A stretch of 64,000 bases of DNA from Streptomyces sp. SDr-06. GTDB taxonomy: Bacteria; Actinomycetota; Actinomycetes; Streptomycetales; Streptomycetaceae. The translations under genes and the position numbers were made by a program. Below, in pieces: positions 19,382 to 28,919 of the stretch (position 1 is the first letter of the stretch; each line of letters starts with the position of its first letter). The notes under the pieces were generated by a model that was not told the origin of the DNA, did no database searches, and saw nothing but the letters and a program-made list of their open reading frames with translations. Location: positions 1-64,000 of the forward strand of contig NZ_QOLA01000004.1 in the NCBI RefSeq assembly GCF_003324565.1, written 5' to 3'.

Positions 19382-19789
19382 CTATGCCGGGACGCGTTCG
19401 CCCCCGAGCTCGACCGCCGCGCACCGCCAGCGCAGATCGGCGCCCCGCTCCAGACGGAAGGCCATGGCGCGCACCTGCTCGCCCGCCGCGATGCAGGCGG
19501 CCGCCTCCACGATCCCGCGGTCCAGCGGGGCCGCGCGGCAGGACCGTACGACGGGCCGGGTGCCACGGGTGCGGAACGGGGTGCGCGGAGCCAGCCGCAC
19601 CAGCTGCTCGTAGGCGTCGCCGACGGTCAGGCCCAGCATCCAGTGCACCGGCCGCTCACCGCTGAGCACCGCGAGCAGCTTCTGTGCGAACAGCTCGTGC
19701 GGGGTGAGCCGCTGCGGCCGCCGGGTCCCGGTGCTGCCGGGCCCGCGCTGGTCGCCCCGCCCCGCCGGCCCGGTCGTGGTCCTGCTCAT
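19382..19789 (-). CDS. Rv3235-family protein (DUF6459)
   Basis: This 135-aa protein has a low-complexity basic N-terminus followed by a small domain (TPHELFAQKLLAVLSGERPVHWML to FRLERGADLRWRCAAVELG) that matches the Rv3235 family found next to secA in actinobacteria. Its function is not known. ATG start at 19789 gives MSRTTTGPAG; a longer frame upstream looks non-coding. It is convergent with secA and divergent from the DUF6912 gene. Confidence 0.75.
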   Translation of the reverse strand: MSRTTTGPAGRGDQRGPGSTGTRRPQRLTPHELFAQKLLAVLSGERPVHWMLGLTVGDAYEQLVRLAPRTPFRTRGTRPVVRSCRAAPLDRGIVEAAACIAAGEQVRAMAFRLERGADLRWRCAAVELGGERVPA

Positions 19790-20068
19790 GGCTGCCGCCC
19801 CCTTCGATACCAGTGGGTAACTTCTGTTGGGGATCTTGTACGGGGGCGGCGGGAGCGGCCGCAAGGAGCGCCACCCGGGTGCGGGAGGGGCTCACCGATT
19901 CACCTATCCGGATGAGCGAGTGGTGCGTCTTCCCAGGTGGGGGCCGTCCCGGCAGGTTCCGGAGGAGAGGGGCGCCGAGCCGGTACCGGCAGCTCGAAGG
20001 GGGACTCCCGCGCGTATCCTGAACCCGTCTCACGACCGGATGGGACGACGAGAAGAGAGCGGTCTGTC

Positions 20069-20575
20069 ATGCGCGTCTACGTACCCCTGACCATCTCCGG
20101 TCTCGCGGCGGCACACCGGGCGGGCGAGCTGGGCCCCGGGCCGCTCACTGCCTACGCCGTCACGCCGGGCCTGCGCGAGTGGTACGTCTCCGACGACATC
20201 GAGGAGCTGGAGTACGCCGCGCTCAGCCGCGCCGCGGCCGCCTCGCTGCGGCTGCTCGCCGGAGCGCCGGACACCGCCAGGCGCCGCGTCGTGATCGCCG
20301 CGGACGTGCCGGACGGCACGGTGACCGCCGACCCCGACAGCGCCCTGGACGCGAGCTCCCTCGGCGAGGTCACGGTCGCCTCCGCGGTCGCGCTGGCCAA
20401 GGCGGCCGCCGTGCACGTGGACGCCGAGGACGCGGTGGCCGACGTGACGGCCGCGGCCGACGCGCTCGGCGCGGCCGACCACGGCGACGACGACGCCCAG
20501 TTCACCGTGGACGGAGCCGAGGACCACGAACTGCTCTGGTTCGGTGTGCAGGAGATCCCCAATCTGATCGCCTGA
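20069..20575 (+). CDS. DUF6912 family protein
   Basis: The 168-aa acidic protein starts MRVYVPLTISGLAAAHRAGE. The opening beta strand, the conserved PGLREWYVSDDIEELEYAA and the C-terminal HELLWFGVQEIPNLI identify the DUF6912 family of actinobacteria. It has no signal peptide or membrane segment and is therefore cytosolic. Function unknown. The HAD gene follows after 56 bp on the same strand and may be co-transcribed. Confidence 0.75.
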   Translation: MRVYVPLTISGLAAAHRAGELGPGPLTAYAVTPGLREWYVSDDIEELEYAALSRAAAASLRLLAGAPDTARRRVVIAADVPDGTVTADPDSALDASSLGEVTVASAVALAKAAAVHVDAEDAVADVTAAADALGAADHGDDDAQFTVDGAEDHELLWFGVQEIPNLIA

Positions 20576-20631
20576 CCTGCGCGAAAGCCCGCCCGCGGTC
20601 GATTGTCGGTGCGGGTGGGTACCGTTTTGGC

Positions 20632-21327
20632 ATGGGGAACGGCAGGCAGGACACGGGGAAGCGCCAGGCCCATCTGGTCTGGGACTGGAACGGCACACTG
20701 CTCGACGACAACGCGGCGATCATCGAGGCGACCAACGCCGCCTTCGCCGAGCTCGGCCTGGCGCCGATCACGCTGGAGCGCTACCGCGACCTGTACTGCG
20801 TGCCGATACCCCGCTTCTACCAGCGCCTGATGGGCCGGCTGCCCACGGACGCCGAGTGGCTCGTCATGGACGCCGCCTTCCACGAGCAGTACTGGGCGCG
20901 GGCCGACGCCTGCGGGCTCACCGAGGGCGCGGCCGAGCTCCTCGCGGCGCGCTGGGCGGCCGGGCTCAGCCAGTCGCTCCTGTCCATGGCGCCCCACGAA
21001 CACCTGGTCCCGATCGTGCGGCGGCACGGCATCACCGAGCACTTCCTCCGGGTCGACGGGCGCACCGGCCCCTCGCACGGCAGCAAGGCGGAGCACATGG
21101 TGCGCCATCTCACCGCGCTGCGGGCCGCGGACGCGGCGATTTCCGGGGAGCGGGTCGTGGTGATCGGCGACGCGGTGGACGACGCCGTGGCGGCGGCCGC
21201 GGTGGGCGCGCGGGCGGTGCTGTTCACCGGCGGCTCGCACAGCCCGGCCAGCCTCGCCGCGGCGGGGGTGCCGGTGGTCGACACCCTCGCCGAGGCGGTG
21301 GCCGTGGCGGAGGAGCTGGTGGCCTGA
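20632..21327 (+). CDS. HAD-superfamily hydrolase with altered motif I
   Basis: The 231-aa protein has a HAD fold with cap: motif I LVWDWNGTLLDD, a cap region with the YYQRLMGRLP-like stretch, motif III Lys (GSKAEHM) and motif IV VVIGDAVDDAVAAAAVG. It resembles phosphoglycolate phosphatase-like enzymes. The nucleophile Asp18 is present, but the usual second Asp (position +2) is Asn20. That Asp is the general acid/base in most HAD phosphatases, so activity may be changed; this DWNGT form recurs in relatives as I recall. ATG start at 20632. Confidence 0.82.
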   Translation: MGNGRQDTGKRQAHLVWDWNGTLLDDNAAIIEATNAAFAELGLAPITLERYRDLYCVPIPRFYQRLMGRLPTDAEWLVMDAAFHEQYWARADACGLTEGAAELLAARWAAGLSQSLLSMAPHEHLVPIVRRHGITEHFLRVDGRTGPSHGSKAEHMVRHLTALRAADAAISGERVVVIGDAVDDAVAAAAVGARAVLFTGGSHSPASLAAAGVPVVDTLAEAVAVAEELVA

Positions 21328-21340
21328 GGAGCGGGCCCGC

Positions 21341-21907
21341 CTAGGTGACCGGCGCCTTCGCGCGCAGCACGGTGAGGAACTCCCGCATCCAGCGGGAGTG
21401 GTCCGGCCAGGCCCGCGCGGAGACCAGCGTGCCGTCCACGACCGTCTCCGCGTCCGTGAAGGTCGCGCCCGCCGTCTGCATGTCCAGCTCCAGGGCGGGA
21501 TAGGCGGTGACCCTGCGTCCGCTCAGGCCGCCGATCGCGGCCGTCAGGAGCGGGCCGTGACAGATCTGGGCGACCGGCTTGTCGGTGTCGAAGAAGGCCT
21601 TCAGGATCTTCCTCAGCTCCGGGTCGTTGCGGAGGTACTCGGGGGCCCGGCCGCCCGGAATCACCAGGGCGGCGTACTGCCCGGGGTCGACTTCCGAGAA
21701 GGCCAGGTCGGCGGGCCAGGTGTAACCGGGCTTCTCCGTGTACGTGTCGAAGCCCGGCTCGAAGTCGTGGATCACGAGCCGCAGCTTCTTGCGGGCCGGG
21801 GCCGCGATGTGGACGTCGTAGCCCTCCTCCCGCAGCCGCTGGTAGGGGTAGAGGACTTCCAGGGATTCGGCGGCGTCACCGGTCACGATGAGGATCTTGG
21901 CTGCCAT
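21341..21907 (-). CDS. DJ-1/PfpI family protein
   Basis: The 188-aa protein has the DJ-1/PfpI fold: a conserved Glu in the DAAESLEVLYPYQRL region, LVIPGGRAPEYLR, and the nucleophile elbow AQICHGP with Cys116-His117. Members act as glyoxalases/deglycases, proteases or chaperones, and the family label alone does not say which. ATG start. It is convergent with the HAD gene, with a gap of only 13 bp. Confidence 0.88.
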   Translation of the reverse strand: MAAKILIVTGDAAESLEVLYPYQRLREEGYDVHIAAPARKKLRLVIHDFEPGFDTYTEKPGYTWPADLAFSEVDPGQYAALVIPGGRAPEYLRNDPELRKILKAFFDTDKPVAQICHGPLLTAAIGGLSGRRVTAYPALELDMQTAGATFTDAETVVDGTLVSARAWPDHSRWMREFLTVLRAKAPVT

Positions 21908-22365
21908 GAGTGCACTCCCTCTGAGGGCTGGAGCTCAGGTGGCTGGAGGTCGATCGCACCTGCGGGTTCCGTACCGTCAACCTGCCCGCGCGGCGCCGGT
22001 TTGCCAAGAGGCTCGTTCCCGCCGCCGCGTCGCTGTCCAGAGTGTCAAACTTCGGGCCCAGCTTTTGTACACATAAGGCTCATGACGGGTCGGGGGGAAG
22101 GGGCGATAGCCTTGACCCGTGATCAGCGCGATATGCCGCGGAGGCACTGACGCCTCTGCCCTGCGCCCGGAGCACCACCGTGCCCGGGCAGTCGCTGATT
22201 CCCTCCACCCGGAATCAAGGCCCGAAGCCACAAAATTGGCCGGTAAGCGCCCGGGTATCTCTCATCGCGGCCTAGCGTCGACACCGACCGGACACCCCGC
22301 GTCGTGGCGTTGCGTCGCTTCTTTCCCCTACGTCACGCAACGGCGCGCGACAGGAGCCAGAGGAC
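21908..22365. other. 458-bp divergent intergenic region before gdhB
   Basis: No convincing gene is visible here. An inverted repeat ACGGGTC (22085-22091) / GACCCGT (22114-22120) with a 22-bp spacer lies in the middle and may be an operator or hairpin. The sequence around TTTTGTACACATAAGG (22064-22079) is locally AT-richer than its surroundings, as promoters often are in this genome. The region must hold promoters for both the DJ-1 gene (minus) and gdhB (plus), but I could not assign hexamers. Confidence 0.4.
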
Positions 22366-25300
22366 ATGCAGACCAAGCTGGACGAAGCCAAGGCCGAGCT
22401 GCTCGCACGGGCGGCCCGGGTAGCTGAGAACAGCCCTGCCGGGGGGCCCGGAGGCCTGGGGGACACCCCCCGGAGCGGCCGGGCAGCCACGACCGGGGCC
22501 ACGAGCGAGGAAGGTCCCGACCAGGGCGTCCTTCTCGGGTACCTCCAGCGCTACTACCTGCACACCGCTCCCGAGGACCTGGCCGACCGCGACCCGGTCG
22601 ACGTCTTCGGCGCAGCGCTCTCCCACTACCGCCTCGCGGAGAACCGGCCGCAGGGCACCGCCAACGTCCGGGTGCACACCCCGACCGTCGAGGAGAACGG
22701 CTGGACCTGCAGCCACTCCGTGGTCGAGGTCGTCACCGACGACATGCCCTTCCTGGTCGACTCGGTCACCAACGAGCTGTCCCGGCAGAGCCGCGGCATC
22801 CACGTCGTGATCCACCCGCAGGTCGTGGTGCGACGCGACCTCACCGGCAAGCTCATCGAGGTGCTCGACACCGGCGCCCAGACCGCCGAGCTGCCGCACG
22901 ACGCGCTCACCGAGTCCTGGATCCACGTCGAGATCGACCGCGAGACCGACCGCGCCGACCTGAAGCAGATCACCGCCGACCTGCTGCGCGTCCTGTCCGA
23001 CGTACGGGAAGCCGTCGAGGACTGGGAGAAGATGCGCGACGCCGCGCTGCGCATCGCCGACGAGCTGCCCAAGGAGCCGAGGGCCGGCGACCTGCGCGAC
23101 CAGGAGGTCGACGAGGCCCGCGAGCTCCTGCGCTGGCTCTCCGACGACCACTTCACCTTCCTCGGCTACCGCGAGTACCAGCTCACCGAGGACGACTCCC
23201 TCGCGGCCGTCCCCGGCACCGGTCTCGGCATCCTGCGCTCCGACCCGCAGCACGACGTGGACGGCAAGGGAGAGGTCCACCCCGTCTCCCCGTCCTTCAG
23301 CCGGCTGCCCGCCGACGCCCGCGCCAAGGCCCGCGAGCACAAGCTCCTCGTGCTGACCAAGGCCAACAGCCGCGCCACCGTGCACCGCCCCTCCTACCTC
23401 GACTACGTCGGCGTGAAGAAGTTCGACGAGCAGGGCAACGTCGTCGGCGAGCGCCGCTTCCTCGGCCTGTTCTCCTCGGCCGCGTACACCGAGTCCGTGC
23501 GCCGGGTGCCGGTCGTGCGCCGCAAGGTCGAAGAGGTCCTCAAGGGCGCCGGGTTCTCGCCCAACAGCCACGACGGCCGCGACCTGCTCCAGATCATGGA
23601 GACCTACCCGCGCGACGAGCTGTTCCAGACCCCCGCCGACCAGCTGCGCTCCATCGTGACCTCCGTCCTGTACCTCCAGGAGCGGCGCCGGCTGCGCCTG
23701 TACCTGCGCCAGGACGAGTACGGCCGCTACTACTCGGCGCTGATCTACCTGCCGCGCGACCGCTACACCACGGGCGTCCGGCTGCGGCTGATCGAGATCC
23801 TCAAGGAGGAGCTCGGCGGCACCAGCGTCGACTTCACCGCGTGGAACACCGAGTCGATCCTGTCCCGGCTGCACTTCGTGGTGCGCGTCCCGGCCGGCAC
23901 CGAGCTCGCCGCGCTCACCGACGCCGACTCGGAGCGCATCGAGGCCCGCCTGGTCGACGCCGCCCGCTCCTGGGCCGACGGCTTCTCCGACGCGCTGAAC
24001 GCCGAGTGCGGCGAGGAGCGCGCCGCCGAGCTGCTGCGCCGCTACGGCCACGCCTTCCCCGAGGGCTACAAGGCCGACCACTCGCCGCGCGCGGCCGTCG
24101 CCGACCTCGTACACCTGGAGCAACTCACCCACGGGCGGCGGGACTTCGCGCTCTCCCTGTACGAGCCGGTGGGCGCGGCCCCCGGCGAGCGCCGCTTCAA
24201 GATCTACCGGATCGGCGAGCAGGTCTCGCTGTCCGCGGTGCTCCCGGTGCTCCAGCGCCTGGGCGTCGAGGTCACCGACGAGCGGCCCTACGAACTGCGC
24301 TGCGCGGACCGCACGCACGCCTGGATCTACGACTTCGGACTGCGCCTGCCGAAGAAGATCAACGGCACCGGCGACTACCTGGCCGACGACGCCCGTGAGC
24401 GCTTCCAGGAGGCCTTCGCCGCCACCTGGACCGGCGCCGCCGAGAACGACGGCTTCAACTCCCTGGTGCTGCGGGCCGGGCTCAACTGGCGCCAGGCGAT
24501 GGTGCTGCGCGCCTACGCCAAGTACCTGCGCCAGGCGGGCTCCACGTTCAGCCAGGACTACATGGAGGACACCCTCCGCGACAACGTCCACACCACCCGG
24601 CTGCTCGTCTCGCTCTTCGAGGCGAGGCTCTCGCCGGACCGCCAGAAGGCCGGGACCGAGCTCATCGACGGCCTCCTCGAAGAGCTCGACGGCGCCCTCG
24701 ACCAGGTGGCCAGCCTGGACGAGGACCGCATCCTGCGTTCCTTCCTGACCGTCATCAAGGCGACGCTGCGGACCAACTACTGGCAGAAGACGGCCGAGGG
24801 CACCCCCCACGCGTACGTCTCGATGAAGTTCGACCCGCAGGCGATCCCCGACCTCCCCGCGCCCCGCCCGGCGTTCGAGATCTGGGTGTACTCGCCGCGC
24901 GTCGAGGGCGTCCACCTGCGCTTCGGCAAGGTGGCCCGCGGTGGTCTGCGCTGGTCCGACCGGCGTGAGGACTTCCGCACCGAGATCCTCGGCCTGGTCA
25001 AGGCGCAGATGGTGAAGAACACCGTCATCGTGCCGGTCGGCGCCAAGGGCGGCTTCGTCGCCAAGCAGCTGCCCGACCCGTCGGTGGACCGCGACGCCTG
25101 GCTCGCGGAGGGCATCGCCAGCTACAAGACGTTCATCTCGGCGCTGCTGGACATCACCGACAACCTGGTCGCGGGCGAGGTCGTGCCGCCGGCCGACGTG
25201 GTGCGCCACGACGAGGACGACACCTACCTGGTGGTCGCCGCCGACAAGGGCACCGCGACGTTCTCGGACATCGCCAACGACGTGGCGATCAGCTACGACT

Positions 25301-27366
25301 TCTGGCTCGGCGACGCCTTCGCCTCCGGCGGCTCCGCCGGGTACGACCACAAGGGCATGGGCATCACCGCCCGCGGCGCCTGGGAGTCCGTCAAGCGGCA
25401 CTTCCGCGAGCTCGGCCACGACACCCAGAGCGAGGACTTCACGGTCGTCGGTGTCGGCGACATGTCGGGCGACGTGTTCGGCAACGGCATGCTGCTCTCC
25501 GAGCACATCCGCCTGGTGGCCGCCTTCGACCACCGGCACATCTTCCTCGACCCGAAGCCGGACGCGGCCGTCTCCTACGCCGAGCGCCGCCGCCTGTTCG
25601 ACCTGCCGCGCTCCAGCTGGGCCGACTACAACAAGGAACTGCTCTCGGCGGGCGGCGGCATCCACCCCCGCACCGCCAAGTCGATCCCGCTGAACGCCCA
25701 GGTCCGCGAGGCCCTCGGCATCCCGGCGGGCGTCACCAAGCTGACCCCGGCCGACCTGATGCAGGCCATCCTGAAGGCCCCGGTCGACCTGTTGTGGAAC
25801 GGCGGCATCGGTACGTATGTGAAGTCGTCCGCGGAGTCCAACGCGGACGTCGGCGACAAGGCCAACGACGCGATCCGCGTCAACGGCGAGGACCTGCGGG
25901 TCAAGGTCGTCGGCGAGGGCGGCAACCTGGGTCTGACCCAGCTCGGCCGGATCGAGTTCGACCGCAAGGGCGGACCCGAGGGCGAGGGCGGCAAGGTCAA
26001 CACCGACGCCATCGACAACAGCGCGGGCGTGGACACCTCCGACCACGAGGTGAACATCAAGATCCTGCTCAACGGCCTGGTCGCCGAGGGCGACATGACC
26101 GTCAAGCAGCGCAACAAGATCCTCGCCGAGATGACCGACGAGGTCGGCCACCTGGTGCTGCGCAACAACTACGCGCAGAACGTGGCCTTGGCCAACGCGG
26201 TGGCGCAGTCGCCCTCGCTGCTCCACGCCCACCAGCGGTTCATGCGGCGCCTGGGCCGGGACGGCCACCTCGACCGCGCGCTGGAGTTCCTGCCCAACGA
26301 CCGCCAGATCCGCGAGCTGCTCAACAGCGGCAAGGGGCTCAGCCAGCCCGAGCTCGCCGTGCTCCTCGCGTACACCAAGATCACGGTGGCCGACGAGCTG
26401 ATCCACACCGGTCTGCCGGACGACCCGCACCTGGCCAAGCTGCTGCACGCCTACTTCCCGCAGCAGCTGCGCGAGAAGTTCACCGAGGCCGTCGACGCGC
26501 ACGCGCTGCGCCGCGAGATCATCACGACGGTCCTGGTCAACGACACCGTCAACATCGGTGGTTCGACCTTCCTGCACCGGCTGCGCGAGGAGACCGGGGC
26601 GTCGCTTGAGGAGATCGTGCGGGCGCACGCCGCGGCCCGCGAGATCTTCGGCGTGAGCGCGGTGTGGGACGCGGTGGAGGCGCTGGACAACAAGGTCGCC
26701 GCCGACGTCCAGACCCGCATCCGGCTGCACTCGCGCCGCCTGGTGGAGCGCGGCACCCGCTGGCTGCTCAACAACCGGCCGCAGCCGCTCCAGATCGCCG
26801 AGACCATCGAGGACTTCTCGGCCGGGGTCGCCCAGGTCTGGGACGCGCTCGCGGACCTGCTGCGCGGCGCCGACCTGGAGTGGTACCAGGGCATCCTGGA
26901 CGAGCTGACCGGCGTGGGTGTGCCCGAGGAGCTCGCGCGGCGGGTCGCCGGGTTCTCCTCGGCCTTCCCGGCGCTCGACATCGTGGCCATCGCGTCCCGC
27001 ACCGGCAAGGAGCCGCTCCAGGTCGCCGAGGTCTACTACGACCTGGCCGACCGGCTGCGGATCACCCAGCTCCTGGACCGGATCATCGAGCTGCCGCGGG
27101 CCGACCGCTGGCAGTCGATGGCGCGTGCCGCCATCCGCGAGGACCTGTTCGCGGCGCACGCCGGGCTGACCCAGGACGTCCTGTCGGTCGGCAACGGCAC
27201 CACCTCGCCGGAGCAGCGCTTCAAGGCGTGGGAGGAGAAGAACGCGGCGATCCTGGGCCGCGCCCGCACCACCCTGGAGGAGATCCAGTCCTCCGATGCG
27301 TTCGACCTGGCGAACCTGTCGGTCGCTATGCGGACGATGCGGACGCTGCTGCGCACGCACAGCTGA
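22366..27366 (+). CDS. gdhB: Large (180-kDa type) NAD-specific glutamate dehydrogenase
   Basis: This 1666-aa enzyme oxidatively deaminates glutamate to 2-oxoglutarate with NAD. Its length fits the L_180 class first described in Streptomyces clavuligerus. The N-terminal ~700 residues are a regulatory region; the catalytic core contains RFGKVARGGLRWSDRREDFRTE, VGAKGGFVAKQLP, GYDHKGMGITARGAWESVKRHF and VVGVGDMSGDVFGNGMLLSE, with GGIGTYVK further on. The N-terminus (about 23-50) is a variable Gly/Pro-rich stretch encoded by a G/C palindromic segment. ATG start with GAGGAC just upstream. A large GC hairpin follows. Confidence 0.95.
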   Translation: MQTKLDEAKAELLARAARVAENSPAGGPGGLGDTPRSGRAATTGATSEEGPDQGVLLGYLQRYYLHTAPEDLADRDPVDVFGAALSHYRLAENRPQGTANVRVHTPTVEENGWTCSHSVVEVVTDDMPFLVDSVTNELSRQSRGIHVVIHPQVVVRRDLTGKLIEVLDTGAQTAELPHDALTESWIHVEIDRETDRADLKQITADLLRVLSDVREAVEDWEKMRDAALRIADELPKEPRAGDLRDQEVDEARELLRWLSDDHFTFLGYREYQLTEDDSLAAVPGTGLGILRSDPQHDVDGKGEVHPVSPSFSRLPADARAKAREHKLLVLTKANSRATVHRPSYLDYVGVKKFDEQGNVVGERRFLGLFSSAAYTESVRRVPVVRRKVEEVLKGAGFSPNSHDGRDLLQIMETYPRDELFQTPADQLRSIVTSVLYLQERRRLRLYLRQDEYGRYYSALIYLPRDRYTTGVRLRLIEILKEELGGTSVDFTAWNTESILSRLHFVVRVPAGTELAALTDADSERIEARLVDAARSWADGFSDALNAECGEERAAELLRRYGHAFPEGYKADHSPRAAVADLVHLEQLTHGRRDFALSLYEPVGAAPGERRFKIYRIGEQVSLSAVLPVLQRLGVEVTDERPYELRCADRTHAWIYDFGLRLPKKINGTGDYLADDARERFQEAFAATWTGAAENDGFNSLVLRAGLNWRQAMVLRAYAKYLRQAGSTFSQDYMEDTLRDNVHTTRLLVSLFEARLSPDRQKAGTELIDGLLEELDGALDQVASLDEDRILRSFLTVIKATLRTNYWQKTAEGTPHAYVSMKFDPQAIPDLPAPRPAFEIWVYSPRVEGVHLRFGKVARGGLRWSDRREDFRTEILGLVKAQMVKNTVIVPVGAKGGFVAKQLPDPSVDRDAWLAEGIASYKTFISALLDITDNLVAGEVVPPADVVRHDEDDTYLVVAADKGTATFSDIANDVAISYDFWLGDAFASGGSAGYDHKGMGITARGAWESVKRHFRELGHDTQSEDFTVVGVGDMSGDVFGNGMLLSEHIRLVAAFDHRHIFLDPKPDAAVSYAERRRLFDLPRSSWADYNKELLSAGGGIHPRTAKSIPLNAQVREALGIPAGVTKLTPADLMQAILKAPVDLLWNGGIGTYVKSSAESNADVGDKANDAIRVNGEDLRVKVVGEGGNLGLTQLGRIEFDRKGGPEGEGGKVNTDAIDNSAGVDTSDHEVNIKILLNGLVAEGDMTVKQRNKILAEMTDEVGHLVLRNNYAQNVALANAVAQSPSLLHAHQRFMRRLGRDGHLDRALEFLPNDRQIRELLNSGKGLSQPELAVLLAYTKITVADELIHTGLPDDPHLAKLLHAYFPQQLREKFTEAVDAHALRREIITTVLVNDTVNIGGSTFLHRLREETGASLEEIVRAHAAAREIFGVSAVWDAVEALDNKVAADVQTRIRLHSRRLVERGTRWLLNNRPQPLQIAETIEDFSAGVAQVWDALADLLRGADLEWYQGILDELTGVGVPEELARRVAGFSSAFPALDIVAIASRTGKEPLQVAEVYYDLADRLRITQLLDRIIELPRADRWQSMARAAIREDLFAAHAGLTQDVLSVGNGTTSPEQRFKAWEEKNAAILGRARTTLEEIQSSDAFDLANLSVAMRTMRTLLRTHS

Positions 27367-27376
27367 GAGCCGGGGA

Positions 27377-27440
27377 GCGGCGGGGCCGGGGTCGGCTCCC
27401 GGGGCCTTTCCGGGCCCCGGGGCCCGGCCCCACCCGCCGC
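27377..27440 (+). terminator. Large GC-rich hairpin after gdhB
   Basis: A nested structure: outer arms 27377-27390 (GCGGCGGGGCCGGG) and 27423-27440 (with a 4-nt bulge) surround an inner perfect 9-bp stem (27398-27406 with 27413-27421). It sits directly after gdhB and before the convergent GT87 gene, so it can end transcription from gdhB. No T run. Confidence 0.65.
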
Positions 27441-27508
27441 GTTCGGCAAGCCGGTTCATGGCTTGCGCACCGGGGGCCTCGCCCCCGGACCGCCGCTCCC
27501 CACAGGCC

Positions 27509-28822
27509 TCAGGGGCCAGGGGGTGGTCCCCATGAGGGGCTGGACTTCGCCGCCGTGGAGGTGTGGACGGCGGACGAAGTCCCGGTCCACAGGCGTCGGC
27601 AGGACAGCAGCGCGGCCGCGAGCAGCAGGGCGTTGCGGGCGGTCATGATGCCGGTGCCCAGCGCGGTTCCGGCCATCACCTCGTCGTACAGGCAGGGGAA
27701 GGCCAGCGTGCTCAACGCGGCCGCGGGGAGCAGGAGCTGGGCCACCGGGCGCTGGGTGGTCTGCCGCGAGGTGAGGCAGACCGCGGCCAGGCCGAGCAGC
27801 CAGATCAGGTACTGGGGGCTGATCACCCGGCTGGTCACCGTGAACAGGAGCACCGCGCACAGCGCCGCGTCGGGCGGCACCGCCACCGTCCAGCGCCGGG
27901 CGCGCACCCGCCAGAACAGCAGCCAGCAGAAGGCGCACCCGGTCAGCGCGAGGCTGAGCGTGGCCAGGGCGGACACATGGGGCCCGGTGAACTCCATGGC
28001 CCCGTACCGGTAGACGACCCGGCCGGGGTGGCCGGAGGCGAGGTGGGCGAGCTGGAGCGCGGTGCCGCCGAGTGACTCGATCTGGATGCCGCGGCTGCTC
28101 TGCTGCCGGGCGAAGTCCAGGGCGTGGTCGAAGGCGAGGGCCAGCACGGCGAGCAGGGCGGCGGCCGAGCCGAGCGCCCCGAGCAGCGCGCGCCGGGCGC
28201 CGCGGCCGGGCGGGGCGCCGATGAGGGTGAGCAGGGGCCACACCTTGACCAGGGCGCCGACGCCCGCGAGCGCGCCACCCACGCCGGGCCTGCGGCGCAG
28301 CGTGAGCAGGGCGGCCACCGCGAGGGCGGTGACCTGCACGTCGTACCGGGCGTACGGGAGATGCAGGAGCAGCGGCAGGCCGCCCACCCAGAGCCAGGCC
28401 CCGGCCGCGCTGCCGCCGGGCCGGGCTCCCGCCCGGACCAGGGCGCGGGCGATCAGCGCGTCGCAGCCGACGGCGACGGCGGTGAAGGCCTGGAAGAAGG
28501 TAAGGAAGGGGAAGAGCGCGGGCGTGAGCAGCACGACCGCCGCGCCCGGCGGGTACTGCCAGGTGGGGTCGCCGAAAGGGAAGGTGCCGGTGCTGAGCTG
28601 CTCGTACCAGTGCCGGTAGAGGACGTACACCTCGCCGGTCACCCCGCCGACGCCGAGCCGGTCGGTGACCAGGAAGTGCAGCATGAGCGCGCGGGTGGCT
28701 AGCCAGCCGGCGGTCAGGGCCGCGTTCCGGGTGCGGCGGCCGAAGGCGCCCGGGTCGGGCGCGGGCGCCGGGGCGGGGATGCGGACCCGGGCGGGCGGCG
28801 GGGGCATCTGAGAGGGCGTCAT
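27509..28822 (-). CDS. GT87-family (DUF2029) membrane glycosyltransferase
   Basis: The 437-aa protein has about ten membrane helices and resembles GT87/DUF2029 polyprenol-phosphate-mannose-dependent mannosyltransferases, which extend lipoglycans or glycoproteins outside the membrane in actinobacteria. The GDPTWQYPPGAAVVLL segment and an acidic residue in the first loop fit the GT-C fold, as do LPYARYDVQ and ALVKVWPLL. The acceptor is not known. ATG start at 28822 (MTPSQMPPPP) after a Pro-rich cytoplasmic N-terminus. It lies next to a polysaccharide ABC exporter but is separated from it by 97 bp. Confidence 0.82.
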   Translation of the reverse strand: MTPSQMPPPPARVRIPAPAPAPDPGAFGRRTRNAALTAGWLATRALMLHFLVTDRLGVGGVTGEVYVLYRHWYEQLSTGTFPFGDPTWQYPPGAAVVLLTPALFPFLTFFQAFTAVAVGCDALIARALVRAGARPGGSAAGAWLWVGGLPLLLHLPYARYDVQVTALAVAALLTLRRRPGVGGALAGVGALVKVWPLLTLIGAPPGRGARRALLGALGSAAALLAVLALAFDHALDFARQQSSRGIQIESLGGTALQLAHLASGHPGRVVYRYGAMEFTGPHVSALATLSLALTGCAFCWLLFWRVRARRWTVAVPPDAALCAVLLFTVTSRVISPQYLIWLLGLAAVCLTSRQTTQRPVAQLLLPAAALSTLAFPCLYDEVMAGTALGTGIMTARNALLLAAALLSCRRLWTGTSSAVHTSTAAKSSPSWGPPPGP

Positions 28823-28919
28823 CGCGCGAAGTTTATGCGCGCTTTGTCCCGATTGTGCGAGGCGCCGCGACAGCGTGGTGCGGGGCGCCCCGGGGAGCGC
28901 CCCGCCGTGTGTGGCCCGG

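Noticed and set aside
22333..27459. A 1708-codon open frame antisense to gdhB
   Set aside because: It mirrors the strong codon bias of gdhB, has Val/Asp/Leu-rich content with no recognisable domain, and runs the full length of a clear enzyme gene on the other strand.
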